From assembly GCF_001767395.1 (NCBI RefSeq), contig NZ_CP017014.1, forward strand, positions 2,054,501 through 2,118,500: 64,000 nucleotides of DNA. Reading direction: 5' to 3'. Source of the stretch: Rhodococcus sp. WMMA185 (GTDB lineage Bacteria > Actinomycetota > Actinomycetes > Mycobacteriales > Mycobacteriaceae). Below, one piece after another: positions 33,406-42,140 of the stretch (positions are counted from its first letter, which is position 1; every line of letters begins with the position of its first letter). The translations under genes were made by a program, and so were the position numbers. The notes beneath the pieces were generated by a model. The model had not been told where the DNA came from. It saw only the letters and a program-made list of their open reading frames with translations, and did no database searches.

Positions 33406-33500
33406 GAGGGGTCCTCTCTGCGACTGGTGGGACGCGGCAAGTGACGGACACAGCGTCATTCAAGGAGCGCACCGTTCACGACGAACTGAGCACGACACCG

Positions 33501-33506
33501 ATTATC
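33501..33506 (-). promoter_or_regulatory. Candidate -10 element of the his operon promoter
   Basis: On the minus strand GATAAT lies about 95 nt before the hisD ATG, within a small TATCC/GGATA inverted repeat (33503-33513). No convincing -35 hexamer at 16-18 bp. This would give a leader of about 85-90 nt. I saw no attenuator peptide in it. Confidence 0.4.
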
Positions 33507-33586
33507 CAGGATAGCCGCACCACCTTTTCACCGGTCGGCGGTGGAACGAGGATGTCGCGTACCGGCGTAGAGGCAGTCGAGTGTGC

Positions 33587-35530
33587 TTATTCGTGGGTAG
33601 AGCGCAGGAACCTTCGAGCCAAATTCTCCTCGACGGACGGCCCGGGAGTCCATTCGGCAATCCACGGCCCAGTGCCTTCACTCTGGTCGATCACTCCCCG
33701 TTCCAGCCAGGCATACCGGCCTTCGAGGATCGATTGCGAGACCTTTCGGTCAACATCATCGGTGTTGTTCCACAACCCGTCGAACAGGCTCTCGACCCTC
33801 AGTGCCGCCTGCCGGCAGAACAAGTCGGCGAGTTCGTATGCTGCGGTCCCCTCGGCCTCGTTCTCCCGGCGTTGCATCTCCGCTTTGACACAAGAGGCGG
33901 ACATCGCGAACAGTTCGGCGCCGATATCGACGATCCGACCGAGGAATCCCTGCTGCTTTTCCAACCCTGCCTGCCAGCGTCCCATGCCGTAGAACGTGGA
34001 GCGGGCCAGCTTGCGAGAGTGCCGCTCGACGAAGCGCAGATGCTTGGCCAGGGCGCCGAACTCACCGTAGGCCGTGGGCACCTGCCCCTTTCCCGCAACC
34101 AGCTTCGGTAGCCATTTCGCGTAGAAGCCGCTGGCCTTCGCTGCCGCGCGGGCCTTCGCACCGGCGTCCGCACGCGGATCGGCGAGGTCGCCCGCAGCGG
34201 TCAGATGCGCGTCGACGGCTTCCCTGGCGACGAGCAGGCGCATGATCTCGCTCGAGCCCTCGAAAATCCTGTTGATGCGCAGATCGCGATCCACTTGCTC
34301 CGCAGGAACCGCACGTTCCCCGCGGGCGGCCAGGGACGCCGCGGTCTCGTAGCCCCGCCCGCCGCGTATCTGGACCAATTCGTCGGAGATGATGCAGGCC
34401 ATCTCGGACGACCACAGCTTGGCCAGCGCCGCCTCGATCCGAATGTCGTTGCGACCCTCGTCGTTCATCTGCGCCGACAGGTCCACCACCGCCTCGAGCG
34501 CATAGGTGGTCGCGGCCACGAACGACAGCTTGCTCGCAACGGCGGCGTGCTCGCCGACGGGCTTGCCCCACTGCACCCGCACGCCGGACCATTCCCGGGC
34601 GATCTTCAGCGACCATTTGCCGGCACCGGCGCACATAGCCGGAATCGCGAGCCTGCCGGCGTTCAGCGTGGTGAGCGCGATCTTGAGGCCGTCACCTTCA
34701 CGCCCGATCAGATTCTCTCGGGGCACGCGAACCTTGTACATGCGGGTGACACCGTTCTCGATGCCCCGCAGTCCCATGAACGCATTCCGCCGTTCGACGG
34801 TGATACCAGGCGAGTCGGCCTCGACGACGAACGCCGAGATACCGCCGCGGTGGCCCTCGCTCTTCGGCACGCGCGCCATGACGACGAGCAGTTCCGCGAC
34901 CACGCCGTTGGTGGTCCACAGCTTCATCCCGTCCAGTTCGTAGGCAGCGCCGTCTTCAATGGGGATCGCCGTCGACGCGAGGCGCGCCGGATCAGATCCC
35001 ACATCCGGTTCGGTGAGCAGGAACGCCGAGATAGCGCCGCGGGCACAGCGCGGCAGGAATTCGCGCTTCTGCTCCGGGGTGCCTGCGAGCTTCAGTGGCT
35101 CGGGGACACCGATCGATTGATGGGCCGACAGGAGAGCACCCAGGCTCGGATGCACTGAACCCACGAGCATCAGTGCCCTGTTGTACGCCACCTGCGAGAG
35201 GCCGAGACCGCCGTACTCCGGCGGGATCTTCAGTCCGAAGCACCCGAGGTCGGCCAAGCCGCGGACGTACTCGTCGGGAATACGCGACTCGGATTCGATG
35301 ACGCTGCCGTCGATCTCCTCACAGTGGGCGCGAAGGCGGCCCAGGAACTCCTCGGTCTTCGCCGCATCCACGGGCGTCGGTTGCGGGAAGGGATGGATCA
35401 GATCGAGCTGGAATCGTCCGAGAAACAGTTCCTTCGCGAAAGAGGGCTTGTCCCAACCCGACTCCCTCGCCTCCTCGGCGACGGCCCGCGCCTGCTCCTC
35501 GGTGACCTTCGGAGTAAATGTGTCGACCAT
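33587..35530 (-). CDS. Acyl-CoA dehydrogenase family protein, FadE10-like
   Basis: 647 residues. The usual acyl-CoA dehydrogenase core (about 60-450) shows the FAD/substrate segments FLLTEPDVGSDPARLAS and LWTTNGVVAELLVVMARV. GGRGYE and RINRIFEGSSEIMRLLVAREAVD lie near the end of the core. A C-terminal extension of about 190 residues resembles VLCAD/ACAD9-type enzymes. It is highly similar to what I recall of M. tuberculosis FadE10 (Rv0873), including EEQARAVAEEARESGWDKPSFAKELFLGRF at the N-terminus. Substrate is unknown. AGGAGG lies 7 nt before the ATG at 35530. It is divergent from the LysE pair. Confidence 0.88.
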   Translation of the reverse strand: MVDTFTPKVTEEQARAVAEEARESGWDKPSFAKELFLGRFQLDLIHPFPQPTPVDAAKTEEFLGRLRAHCEEIDGSVIESESRIPDEYVRGLADLGCFGLKIPPEYGGLGLSQVAYNRALMLVGSVHPSLGALLSAHQSIGVPEPLKLAGTPEQKREFLPRCARGAISAFLLTEPDVGSDPARLASTAIPIEDGAAYELDGMKLWTTNGVVAELLVVMARVPKSEGHRGGISAFVVEADSPGITVERRNAFMGLRGIENGVTRMYKVRVPRENLIGREGDGLKIALTTLNAGRLAIPAMCAGAGKWSLKIAREWSGVRVQWGKPVGEHAAVASKLSFVAATTYALEAVVDLSAQMNDEGRNDIRIEAALAKLWSSEMACIISDELVQIRGGRGYETAASLAARGERAVPAEQVDRDLRINRIFEGSSEIMRLLVAREAVDAHLTAAGDLADPRADAGAKARAAAKASGFYAKWLPKLVAGKGQVPTAYGEFGALAKHLRFVERHSRKLARSTFYGMGRWQAGLEKQQGFLGRIVDIGAELFAMSASCVKAEMQRRENEAEGTAAYELADLFCRQAALRVESLFDGLWNNTDDVDRKVSQSILEGRYAWLERGVIDQSEGTGPWIAEWTPGPSVEENLARRFLRSTHE

Positions 35531-35670
35531 GTCGCGCCTCCTACTACCGGGTAGTCCTACTGACGAGTATCCCCCAAATGCCACATTTGGAACAGGGTTT
35601 TGAGTTTTGCCCCTCAGCAAATCCACCTCTCACCAGCACAATCTCCACTGGCGGTCTCGTCGAGTGTCAG

Positions 35671-35676
35671 TACGAT
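35671..35676 (+). promoter_or_regulatory. -10 element for first LysE gene (leaderless)
   Basis: TACGAT (TAnnnT) ends 7 nt before the GTG at 35684. The same element and flanks recur before the second copy, supporting it as functional. Confidence 0.5.
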
Positions 35677-35683
35677 GGGTCTG

Positions 35684-36313
35684 GTGTCTTGGCAGGTCTG
35701 GTACGCGGTGTTCGGGGCGTGGTGCCTGATCAGTCTGTCCCCGGGTGCCGGCGCGGTTGCCTCGATGTCCACGGGGATGCGATTCGGCCTAGGACGCGGC
35801 TACTGGAACATCCTGGGTCTCGAACTCGGACTACTGCTGCAACTCGTGGTGGTCGCCGCCGGGCTGGGCGCGGTGCTGGCGAACTCGACGCACGCGTTCA
35901 CGGTGATCAAGTGGTTCGGCGTCGCGTACCTTGTGTATCTCGGGATTCGGCAGTGGCGGGCGGTCGCGACCGATGCTCCAGACAGCGGCGGCGAGACCGG
36001 AAAGGCCAGCGGACCGGCAATCGCCCTGCGCGGCTTTCTCGTCAACGCCAGTAACCCAAAGGCGACCGTCGTCATGCTGGCGGTGATCCCCCAGTTCATT
36101 GCCCTGGACGAGCCGCTGCTCCTTCAATACGCAATCATCGCCGTCACCATGATCGCGGTCGACATGACCATCATGATCGGCTACACCGGCCTGGCGTCGA
36201 GGGTCCTTCGGCTGATGAGGTCGCCGCGTCAGCAGCGAGCCACCAACCGAACCTTCTCCGGTTTGTTCTTCACGGCTGCCACACTCCTGGCCACGGTCCG
36301 CCACTCCACTTGA
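35684..36313 (+). CDS. LysE/RhtB-family exporter, copy 1
   Basis: 209 residues, about six membrane helices. Family features are ISLSPGAGAVASMSTGMRFGLGRGYWNILGLELG at the N-terminus and VIKWFGVAYLVYLGIRQWR. It would export amino acids or related small molecules across the inner membrane. I place the start at GTG (VSWQVWYAVFGAW) rather than the ATG three codons earlier. In the second copy that ATG is out of frame while the GTG is kept, and both products then have exactly 209 residues. Tandem duplication with the next gene includes the promoter. Confidence 0.85.
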   Translation: MSWQVWYAVFGAWCLISLSPGAGAVASMSTGMRFGLGRGYWNILGLELGLLLQLVVVAAGLGAVLANSTHAFTVIKWFGVAYLVYLGIRQWRAVATDAPDSGGETGKASGPAIALRGFLVNASNPKATVVMLAVIPQFIALDEPLLLQYAIIAVTMIAVDMTIMIGYTGLASRVLRLMRSPRQQRATNRTFSGLFFTAATLLATVRHST

Positions 36314-36379
36314 TTTTCACCCTTCAAATACACCTCCCACCTGCATAAATCCCACTCGGCACAACCCGACCGGTGTCGG

Positions 36380-36385
36380 TACGAT
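36380..36385 (+). promoter_or_regulatory. -10 element for second LysE gene (leaderless)
   Basis: TACGAT ends 6 nt before the GTG at 36392, within a block (GTCGGTACGATGG...) duplicated from the first copy. Confidence 0.5.
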
Positions 36386-36391
36386 GGTCTG

Positions 36392-37021
36392 GTGTCTTGG
36401 CAGGTTTGGTATGCGTGGCTCGGCGCCTCTGTCGTTATCAGCTTGTCCCCAGGGGCAAGCGCGATCATGTCGATGGCCACCGGAATGCGATTCGGTCTTC
36501 GACGCGGCTACTGGAACATTGCGGGTCTTCAGTTGGGATTACTGCTGCAGATCGTCTTGGTCGCGGCCGGACTCGGGGCGTTGCTCGCGAGTTCGGTATT
36601 CGCATTCACAGTGATCAAGTGGCTAGGCGTCGCATACCTTGTGTATCTCGGGATTCGGCAGTGGCGGGCGAGACCGACCGACATGTCCGGCCTCGACGAC
36701 GAAGCCACCGAGGCCAGCGGACCGGCGATGGCGCTGCGCGGCTTTCTCATCAACGCGAGCAACCCGAAGGCCATCATTTTCATGTTGGCGGTTCTCCCGC
36801 AGTTCCTCGATACGTCGGCCCCACTCGTCCCCCAGTACCTGATCATCGCCGCCACCCTGATAGTGGTAGACGTCGTGGTCATGACCTTCTACACCGGGCT
36901 GGCGGCAAAGGTCCTACAACTCTTACGATCACCCCGGCAGCAGCGCGCCACCAACCGCGCCTTCTCCGGGCTGTTCTTCGGTGCCGCAACCTTCCTGGCC
37001 ACGATGCGTGCCGCCACTTGA
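36392..37021 (+). CDS. LysE/RhtB-family exporter, copy 2
   Basis: 209 residues, paralogous to the preceding gene along its full length, with identical stretches such as VSWQVWYA, SPRQQRATNR and YLVYLGIRQWRA. It differs mostly in the mid loop (RPTDMSGLDDEATEASG) and in hydrophobic substitutions. The start is GTG. An ATG 8 nt upstream is in another frame. The two copies may export different substrates or form a hetero-oligomer; neither can be decided here. It ends close to a 15-bp minisatellite and converges on nadC. Confidence 0.85.
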   Translation: MSWQVWYAWLGASVVISLSPGASAIMSMATGMRFGLRRGYWNIAGLQLGLLLQIVLVAAGLGALLASSVFAFTVIKWLGVAYLVYLGIRQWRARPTDMSGLDDEATEASGPAMALRGFLINASNPKAIIFMLAVLPQFLDTSAPLVPQYLIIAATLIVVDVVVMTFYTGLAAKVLQLLRSPRQQRATNRAFSGLFFGAATFLATMRAAT

Positions 37022-37031
37022 GCCAGATGTA

Positions 37032-37076
37032 GCGCCGGTTCACATAGCGCCGATTCACATAGCGCCGATTCACATA
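37032..37076. repeat. Three tandem 15-bp repeats at the nadC 3' end
   Basis: Units at 37032-37046, 37047-37061 and 37062-37076. The last two are identical (GCGCCGATTCACATA) and the first differs by one base. The third unit contains the nadC stop codon and last residues, so the array looks like expansion of the gene's 3' end into the convergent gap. Confidence 0.85.
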
Positions 37077-37948
37077 TCGAGGCCGAGATCCAGCACGTTC
37101 ACCGAGTGGGTCAGAGCGCCGACCGCGAGGTAGTCGACCCCGGTGCCGGCGTAGTCCGCCGCGACGTCGAGCGTCAACCCACCGGACGACTCCAGTTTCG
37201 TGCCGGGAGCGGTCGCGTCCCGACGCTGCACCGCGATCTGCGTCTGCCACAGCGGGAAGTTGTCGAGCAGGACCAGTTCCACGTTCTCCGCGAGCACGGC
37301 GTCGAGTTGCTCGAGGCTGTCGACCTCCACCTCACATTCGAGGTCCGGCGCGGCAGCACGGACGGCGCGTAGCGCGGCCACCACCGATCCCGCCGCGGCG
37401 ACGTGGTTGTCCTTGATCAGCGCGGCGTCGCCGAGCCCCATTCTGTGGTTCACGCCGCCCCCGACCCGGACCGCGTACTTCTGCAACGCTCGCAGCCCGG
37501 GCAGAGTCTTGCGGCTGTCGCGGATCTTCGCGCCGGTGCCCTCGACCGCATCAACCCACGCGGCGGTCGCGGTCGCGATGCCAGAGAGGTGGCAGACCAG
37601 GTTGAGCATCGTGCGCTCGGCGGTGAGCAGCCCGCGAGTAGGAGCGGACAGCGACAGCACCGACTGACCGGGGGTGACCCGAGTACCGTCCGCCACGCGG
37701 CCCAGAACCTCGTAGTTGCCCTCGCCGATCACCTCGTCGAGCACCAGCAGCCCGACATCGATCCCGGCGACCGTACCGTGGGCGCGGGACGCCACCGAAG
37801 CCTTGGCGACGGCATCGAGCGGGACCGTCGACACCGACGTGACGTCGGGGCCGTAACGGAGGTCTTCGTCCAGCGCGACTCGGACGATAGTTCGCACCTC
37901 GTCCGGGTCCAGACCCAGGGAGGCGAGTTCGTCGATGTGGGCAGCCAT
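37070..37948 (-). CDS. nadC: Nicotinate-nucleotide pyrophosphorylase (quinolinate phosphoribosyltransferase)
   Basis: 292 residues. Conserved QPRTase blocks: RSFLT-type substitute LTAERTMLNLVCHLSGIAT, DSRKTLPGLRALQKYAVRVGGGVNHRMGLGDAALIKDNH, and ESSGGLTLDVAADYAGTGVDYLAVGALTHS. It converts quinolinate and PRPP to nicotinate mononucleotide. The ATG overlaps the nadB stop by one base (TGATG). The final residues are encoded inside a 15-bp tandem repeat. Confidence 0.96.
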   Translation of the reverse strand: MAAHIDELASLGLDPDEVRTIVRVALDEDLRYGPDVTSVSTVPLDAVAKASVASRAHGTVAGIDVGLLVLDEVIGEGNYEVLGRVADGTRVTPGQSVLSLSAPTRGLLTAERTMLNLVCHLSGIATATAAWVDAVEGTGAKIRDSRKTLPGLRALQKYAVRVGGGVNHRMGLGDAALIKDNHVAAAGSVVAALRAVRAAAPDLECEVEVDSLEQLDAVLAENVELVLLDNFPLWQTQIAVQRRDATAPGTKLESSGGLTLDVAADYAGTGVDYLAVGALTHSVNVLDLGLDM

Positions 37949-39537
37949 CAGCGCACTCCTGTGAGTTGAGGTTCGAGAAGCTCGAGCTCTCCGTCGCGGA
38001 GCCGGATGTGCGTGCTACGACGCCAGTCGGACGACGGCTGCGGATAGTCGAGGCGGGTGTGGCAGCCGCGGCTCTCGGTGCGAGCGGCCGCTGCGAGGAC
38101 GAGGGCCGACGCTGTGATCGTGAGGGCGGCGTCCTCGAGATCGGTGATGGTGGTAGGCACCGCGCGCCGCGCCGTCGATAGTTCCGCCGCCACCGCGGCC
38201 AGTCCGGCACCGTCGCGGACGACGGACACGTTGTCGGTCATCCACTGTTGCAGGCCGTCACGCGGGATGCGCGGCAGTGCCTGCGGAGCCGGGTCGATGA
38301 CCTCGACCGGCAGACCGGATCGTTCGACCGCGGCGGCACCGGCCCGTTCCCCGACGACGAGGCCCTCGAGGAGACTGTTCGACGCAAGCCGATTGGCGCC
38401 GTGCAGCCCGGTACGAGCGACCTCGCCGGCGGCGAGCAGCCCGGGCACTGCAGTACGACCGGAGACGTCGGTGACGATGCCACCGCAAGAGTAATGAGCG
38501 GCCGGGGCCACCGGGATCAGTTGCTCGCGCGGGTCGATTCCGGAGGCCAGGCAGGACGCCGTCACCGTGGGGAAGCGCTGCGCGAATCCTTGGAGAGCGC
38601 GGGCGTCGAGGTAGACGTGGTCGTGCCCGAGCGCACGGAGCCGAGCGGCGATCGCGCGCGAGACCACGTCGCGGGGCGCGAGGTCGCCGAGTGGGTGCAC
38701 CCCGGCTGTGACCGAGTCTCCGTTGGCGTCGACCAGGACGGCACCCTCGCCACGCACGGCCTCGCTGATCAGCGGCCGCCGCCCCCGCCCACCGGGCGTG
38801 AACAGGACGGTCGGGTGAAACTGGACGAACTCGAGGTCCGCGACTGCGGCTCCCGCGTCGAGGGCGAGCGCGAGACCGTCTGCGGTCGAGCCCGCCGGAT
38901 TGGTGCTACACGCGTACAGCTGACCGAGTCCGCCCGTTGCCAACAGTAGGGATGGGCAGTGTACGACGCCGAGTCCGCGCGGCGAATTGACGAGGACGCC
39001 GGTTACCCCGTGGGAGTCCGTCAACACTCGGAGTGCGGCGGCACCGAACAACACGGATGAGCCAGTCGCGCCGAGCGCCCGCTGCACCTCCGTGTCGAGG
39101 GCACGTTGCACCTCGGCGCCGGTCGCATCCCCGCCGGCGTGAATGATCCGGTGTGTGCTGTGCCCGCCCTCCCGGGTTCGAGACACGTCACCGTCCCGGC
39201 CACGGTCGAACATCGCACCGAGCCCGGCGAGCTCTGCCACCGCGCTCTGTCCGCCGGCCACGATCGAGCGCACGGCTGCAGCGTCGCACAGTCCTGCGCC
39301 TGCCTCACAGGTGTCGGCAACGTGCGAGTCGACCGAGTCTCCGGATTCGGCCACGACGGCAATGCCGCCCTGCGCGTACTGAGTCGCAGTGTCGGCCGGT
39401 CCGCCCTTGCTGATGGTGAGCACCGTCAGACCTCGAAGCGCGGCCGTACGGGCAGCCGTGAGACCGGCCACCCCTCCCCCGACCACGACGAAGTCTGCGT
39501 ACTCCTCCCAGGAGATCCCCCGAACGGGTCCAGTCAC
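37948..39537 (-). CDS. nadB: L-aspartate oxidase
   Basis: 529 residues, flavoprotein of the succinate dehydrogenase/fumarate reductase family. The FAD site is [20 protein letters not shown]; the active-site region shows [43 protein letters not shown] and [23 protein letters not shown]. It makes iminoaspartate, which NadA uses. The GTG start overlaps the nadA stop (GTGA). Confidence 0.96.
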   Translation of the reverse strand: MTGPVRGISWEEYADFVVVGGGVAGLTAARTAALRGLTVLTISKGGPADTATQYAQGGIAVVAESGDSVDSHVADTCEAGAGLCDAAAVRSIVAGGQSAVAELAGLGAMFDRGRDGDVSRTREGGHSTHRIIHAGGDATGAEVQRALDTEVQRALGATGSSVLFGAAALRVLTDSHGVTGVLVNSPRGLGVVHCPSLLLATGGLGQLYACSTNPAGSTADGLALALDAGAAVADLEFVQFHPTVLFTPGGRGRRPLISEAVRGEGAVLVDANGDSVTAGVHPLGDLAPRDVVSRAIAARLRALGHDHVYLDARALQGFAQRFPTVTASCLASGIDPREQLIPVAPAAHYSCGGIVTDVSGRTAVPGLLAAGEVARTGLHGANRLASNSLLEGLVVGERAGAAAVERSGLPVEVIDPAPQALPRIPRDGLQQWMTDNVSVVRDGAGLAAVAAELSTARRAVPTTITDLEDAALTITASALVLAAAARTESRGCHTRLDYPQPSSDWRRSTHIRLRDGELELLEPQLTGVR

Positions 39538-40571
39538 TCCCCGCCGCCCGGGTTTCCGATCTCGATCATGCGCTGAACCGACTTTCGGGCACGCTCGGCG
39601 ACCGCGGGGTCGACGTGGACCTCATCCTTCTCCTCGAGCAGGCAGCGCAGGAGGGCGGCCGGAGTGATCATCTTCATGTAGGGGCACGACGCGCGGTCGT
39701 TGACGGCCTGGAAGTCCACCTCGGGTGCGGCCTTGCGCAATTGATGCAGCATTCCGACCTCGGTGGCGACCAGCACCTGCCTGGCGCCGGTCTCGCGGGC
39801 GGCGTCGAGCATGCCTCCGGTGGAGAGGATCTTCACCTTCTCCTCGGGCACGAACCCCTCGCCGGCGAGGTAGAGCGCGGAGGTGGCGCAACCGCACTCG
39901 GGGTGGACGTACAGTTCGGCGCCGGGGTGCGACTTGGCCCGCGCCGTCAGTTCGTCCCCGTTGATTCCGGCGTGCACATGGCACTCGCCCGCCCAGATCT
40001 GCATGTTCTCTCGACCGGTCACACGCTTGACGTGGGCTCCGAGGAACTGATCCGGCAAGAACAGCACCTCACGGTCGGGGTCGATCGATGCGACGACGTC
40101 GACAGCGTTCGACGACGTGCAGCATATGTCGGTCAGCCCCTTCACCTCGGCGGTCGTGTTGACGTACGACACCACGACGGCGTCGGGGTAGTCCGCCTTC
40201 CATTCACGCAGTTGGTCGGCGGTGATGGAATCGGCAAGCGAGCATCCGGCACGTTCATCGGGGATGAGGACGGTCTTGTCCGGGCTCAGGATCTTTGCGG
40301 TCTCCGCCATGAAGTGGACACCGCAGAACACGATGGTGTCTTCGGGCGCCTCCGCCGCGATCCGAGACAGGGCCAGGGAGTCGCCGACGTGATCGGCGAC
40401 GTCCTGGATCGCGGGTAGCTGGTAGTTGTGGGCGAGCAGGGTCGCGCCCCGCTCCCGCGCCAGCCGCTTGATCTCGGCCGCCCACTCTTCGCTCGCCTCG
40501 ACGCCCGTGTAGCCGCCGGGACCGTCCTGGATCTGTGGGCGGGTACCCGCCCACAATGTGGTGGCAGTCAT
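39534..40571 (-). CDS. nadA: Quinolinate synthase A
   Basis: 345 residues. The three cysteines expected to bind the catalytic [4Fe-4S] cluster can be placed in [29 protein letters not shown] and [34 protein letters not shown] is the family N-terminal block. It condenses iminoaspartate with dihydroxyacetone phosphate. AAGGAG lies 6 nt before the ATG at 40571. It is the first gene of nadABC and is divergent from nrtR, with the probable operator between them. Confidence 0.96.
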   Translation of the reverse strand: MTATTLWAGTRPQIQDGPGGYTGVEASEEWAAEIKRLARERGATLLAHNYQLPAIQDVADHVGDSLALSRIAAEAPEDTIVFCGVHFMAETAKILSPDKTVLIPDERAGCSLADSITADQLREWKADYPDAVVVSYVNTTAEVKGLTDICCTSSNAVDVVASIDPDREVLFLPDQFLGAHVKRVTGRENMQIWAGECHVHAGINGDELTARAKSHPGAELYVHPECGCATSALYLAGEGFVPEEKVKILSTGGMLDAARETGARQVLVATEVGMLHQLRKAAPEVDFQAVNDRASCPYMKMITPAALLRCLLEEKDEVHVDPAVAERARKSVQRMIEIGNPGGGE

Positions 40572-40627
40572 GGCTTGCTCCTTCGCCGTGGACTCGGTGA
40601 GCCGGTCCGGAATTTCCTAGAATCACG

Positions 40628-40650
40628 GTTTTCGACTTATGATCGAAAAC
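40628..40650. promoter_or_regulatory. Probable NrtR operator overlapping the nrtR promoter
   Basis: A perfect palindrome with 8-bp arms GTTTTCGA and TCGAAAAC and a 7-bp centre, between nadA and nrtR. TATGAT at 40638-40643 inside it ends 7 nt before the ATG at 40651 and looks like the -10 of a leaderless nrtR transcript. Binding would repress both nrtR and nadABC. Confidence 0.65.
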
Positions 40651-41406
40651 ATGCCCAATGGTAGCACCACCACCCATGAAGTTCTCACCGCGGTGTTCCA
40701 GGTTCGCCACTTCCCCGACGCCATCGATCCAGATCAGTCCGGTGAGTTCGGTCGCGGCGGCGGCCAACTCCCCGGATCCGGCTCCGAGGAGTTGGCCGTG
40801 CTGTTGTGGCAGCGGGCTCTCGATCCGCAGGCGGGCAAGTGGTCGCTGCCGGGTGGCGTGCTCCGCGAGGACGAAGATCTCACCACGTCGGCTCGGCGAC
40901 AACTGGCCGAGAAGGTGGACGTGCAGGAGGTCTCGCATCTCGAGCAACTGTCGGTGTTCAGTGATCCCCACCGGGTACCCGGGCCGCGCACGATCGCATC
41001 GACATTCCTCGGACTCGTCCCCCTTCCGGCAGATCCGAAAGTCCCGGCGGACACCGCCTGGCATCCGGTGTGCGCGCTGCCTGAGATGGCATTCGATCAC
41101 GGCACAGTGGTCGAGCACGCCCGCACACGCCTCGCCGCCAAGCTGTCCTACACCAACATCGCGTTCGGGCTGGCCCCAGAGGAGTTTGCGATGTCGACGC
41201 TACGCGAAATTTATTGCGCCGCACTGGGTTACCAGGTCGACGCCACCAACCTGGCGCGCGTGCTCGGAAGACGGGGCGTGCTGACTCCGACGGGCAAGAC
41301 GGCACGCTCGGGCCGAACAGGCGGCCGCCCGGCGGCGCTTTTCCGCTTCACCGATTCCTGCTTGCGCGTCACCGACGAGTTCGCGGCGCTGCGGCCGCCG
41401 GGCTGA
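40651..41406 (+). CDS. nrtR: Nudix-related transcriptional repressor of NAD synthesis (NrtR family)
   Basis: 251 residues. Residues 1-150 form a Nudix-like domain whose box is degenerate (GGVLREDEDLTTSARRQLAEKVDV lacks the REUXEE glutamate pattern), as in ligand-sensing rather than hydrolytic members. The C-terminal part (from LREIYCAALGYQVDATNLARVLGRRGVL) is the winged-helix DNA-binding region. NrtR proteins sense ADP-ribose or related NAD metabolites. Rv1593c holds the same place beside nadABC. The ATG at 40651 lies just after the operator; an earlier ATG at 40639 is inside it and less likely. Confidence 0.88.
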   Translation: MPNGSTTTHEVLTAVFQVRHFPDAIDPDQSGEFGRGGGQLPGSGSEELAVLLWQRALDPQAGKWSLPGGVLREDEDLTTSARRQLAEKVDVQEVSHLEQLSVFSDPHRVPGPRTIASTFLGLVPLPADPKVPADTAWHPVCALPEMAFDHGTVVEHARTRLAAKLSYTNIAFGLAPEEFAMSTLREIYCAALGYQVDATNLARVLGRRGVLTPTGKTARSGRTGGRPAALFRFTDSCLRVTDEFAALRPPG

Positions 41407-41510
41407 CGCGTTCGGTCGCTCGCGAGGCTGTCCGCAATCACCGATCGCCAGTTGCGGCCCTGCAAACTCCACAACCTCGGCGCGAAAGTGCTTTGCACGC
41501 AACACATACC

Positions 41511-41580
41511 GAGACATTTTTCTAGTGACACTGTTCTAGGGACATTGTTCTACGGACACTGTTCTACGGACACTGTTCTA
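41511..41580. repeat. Five tandem 14-bp repeats downstream of nrtR
   Basis: Units begin at 41511, 41525, 41539, 41553 and 41567, each ending TTCTA. The consensus is NNGACAYTGTTCTA; the last two are identical and the first is the most diverged. Exact head-to-tail spacing suggests a multi-site protein-binding array or a minisatellite. Confidence 0.85.
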
Positions 41581-41861
41581 CGCCGCATCGGAACGCAGAT
41601 CGCCTCGAAGAACGGCGCCGATTGCTGGCCGCCGCCACGCCGGCGTGCCGTGACCACGCAGGAGACACAGACGGCGCCGAGAGGGTGGTCGGGCCTGTCA
41701 ACGGAATGCAACGGGAGATAAGACCGTATGCGATCGGTGAGAATCGAGAAATATTTTCGGAATATTCCTATTCGGACCATCTATTCGCGTTTGCTGGGGT
41801 AGAAAAGAAGCGCGCCCCCAAGGGCGTGATCCAAAACACACATCACCAGTCAGGAGACCGC
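41581..41861 (+). other. AT-richer leader region before micro-gene 1
   Basis: No gene recognised. Base composition falls sharply (AAATATTTTCGGAATATT at 41748-41765). Next come a GGAATATTCC palindrome, a short GCGCCC/GGGCGT pairing (41812-41827), and the leader motif AGTCAGGAGACCGC directly before the first micro-gene. It probably carries that unit's promoter, but no clear -35/-10 pair stands out. Confidence 0.5.
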
Positions 41862-41936
41862 ATGTTTTCATCGGACATCTTGGAGAGCGGCGTCGACCAA
41901 GTCATCAAGATCCTCAGTGAGAGCCTGAACTCCTAG
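41862..41936 (+). CDS. Micro-gene 1: 24-residue amphipathic peptide
   Basis: An unrecognised family. The peptide starts MFSSDILESG and ends SESLNS, with net charge about -3 and hydrophobic residues at 6, 7, 11, 14, 15, 17, 18 and 22, a spacing that makes one face of a helix. It aligns without gaps to micro-gene 3 over all 24 positions (10 identities plus D/E, G/A, I/L, L/F, S/T exchanges), strong evidence that it is translated. AGGAG lies 5 nt before the ATG in a leader repeated before all three micro-genes. There is no signal peptide or membrane helix. Longer in-frame starts exist but lack any initiation signal. Confidence 0.72.
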   Translation: MFSSDILESGVDQVIKILSESLNS

Positions 41937-41959
41937 TCCAAGAGGTTCGGAAATTCACT

Positions 41960-41999
41960 GAAACTGGGGCTCACGCGCGATCCCGTGGGCCCCAGTTTC
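41960..41999 (+). terminator. Strong hairpin between micro-genes 1 and 2
   Basis: A 16-bp stem (41960-41975 with 41984-41999, one G-T wobble) and an 8-nt loop, 24 nt after the micro-gene 1 stop. It may be a terminator or a partial attenuator, since micro-gene 2 follows only 43 nt later. A weaker related structure follows micro-gene 2 (42160-42214). Confidence 0.7.
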
Positions 42000-42041
42000 G
42001 CGTTCCAACGAAGAACATAGTCATCAGTCAGGAGACCGCAT

Positions 42042-42140
42042 ATGTTTTCATCAAACATCACCTCAGGAAGCCTGTCAGGCAGTCTCGCCGCTGAAGCCAG
42101 CAAGTTCCTCAGGACTCTCGAGCAGTTGTTCTCCTCCTAG
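42042..42140 (+). CDS. Micro-gene 2: 32-residue amphipathic peptide
   Basis: The peptide starts MFSSNITSGS, has a serine/glycine-rich first half and a helical second half (AAEASKFLRTLEQLFSS), with net charge near zero. The region from the leader to codon 5 is almost identical in DNA to that of micro-gene 1, which begins exactly 180 bp upstream, so the two arose by local duplication. AGGAG lies 7 nt before the ATG. It has no signal sequence. The -FSS end recalls the serine-ended small porins PorH of corynebacteria, but I cannot show homology. Confidence 0.68.
   Translation: MFSSNITSGSLSGSLAAEASKFLRTLEQLFSS

Noticed and set aside
41511-41580. The 14-bp repeats as KstR sites for cholesterol genes
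   Set aside because: Only one half of the TNNAAC-NN-GTTNNA pattern fits and no sterol genes are nearby.
41622-41936. A 104-codon frame ending with the micro-gene 1 stop
   Set aside because: Only its last 24 codons are conserved with the other micro-genes and follow a ribosome site. The upstream part has no initiation signal and crosses the AT-rich leader.
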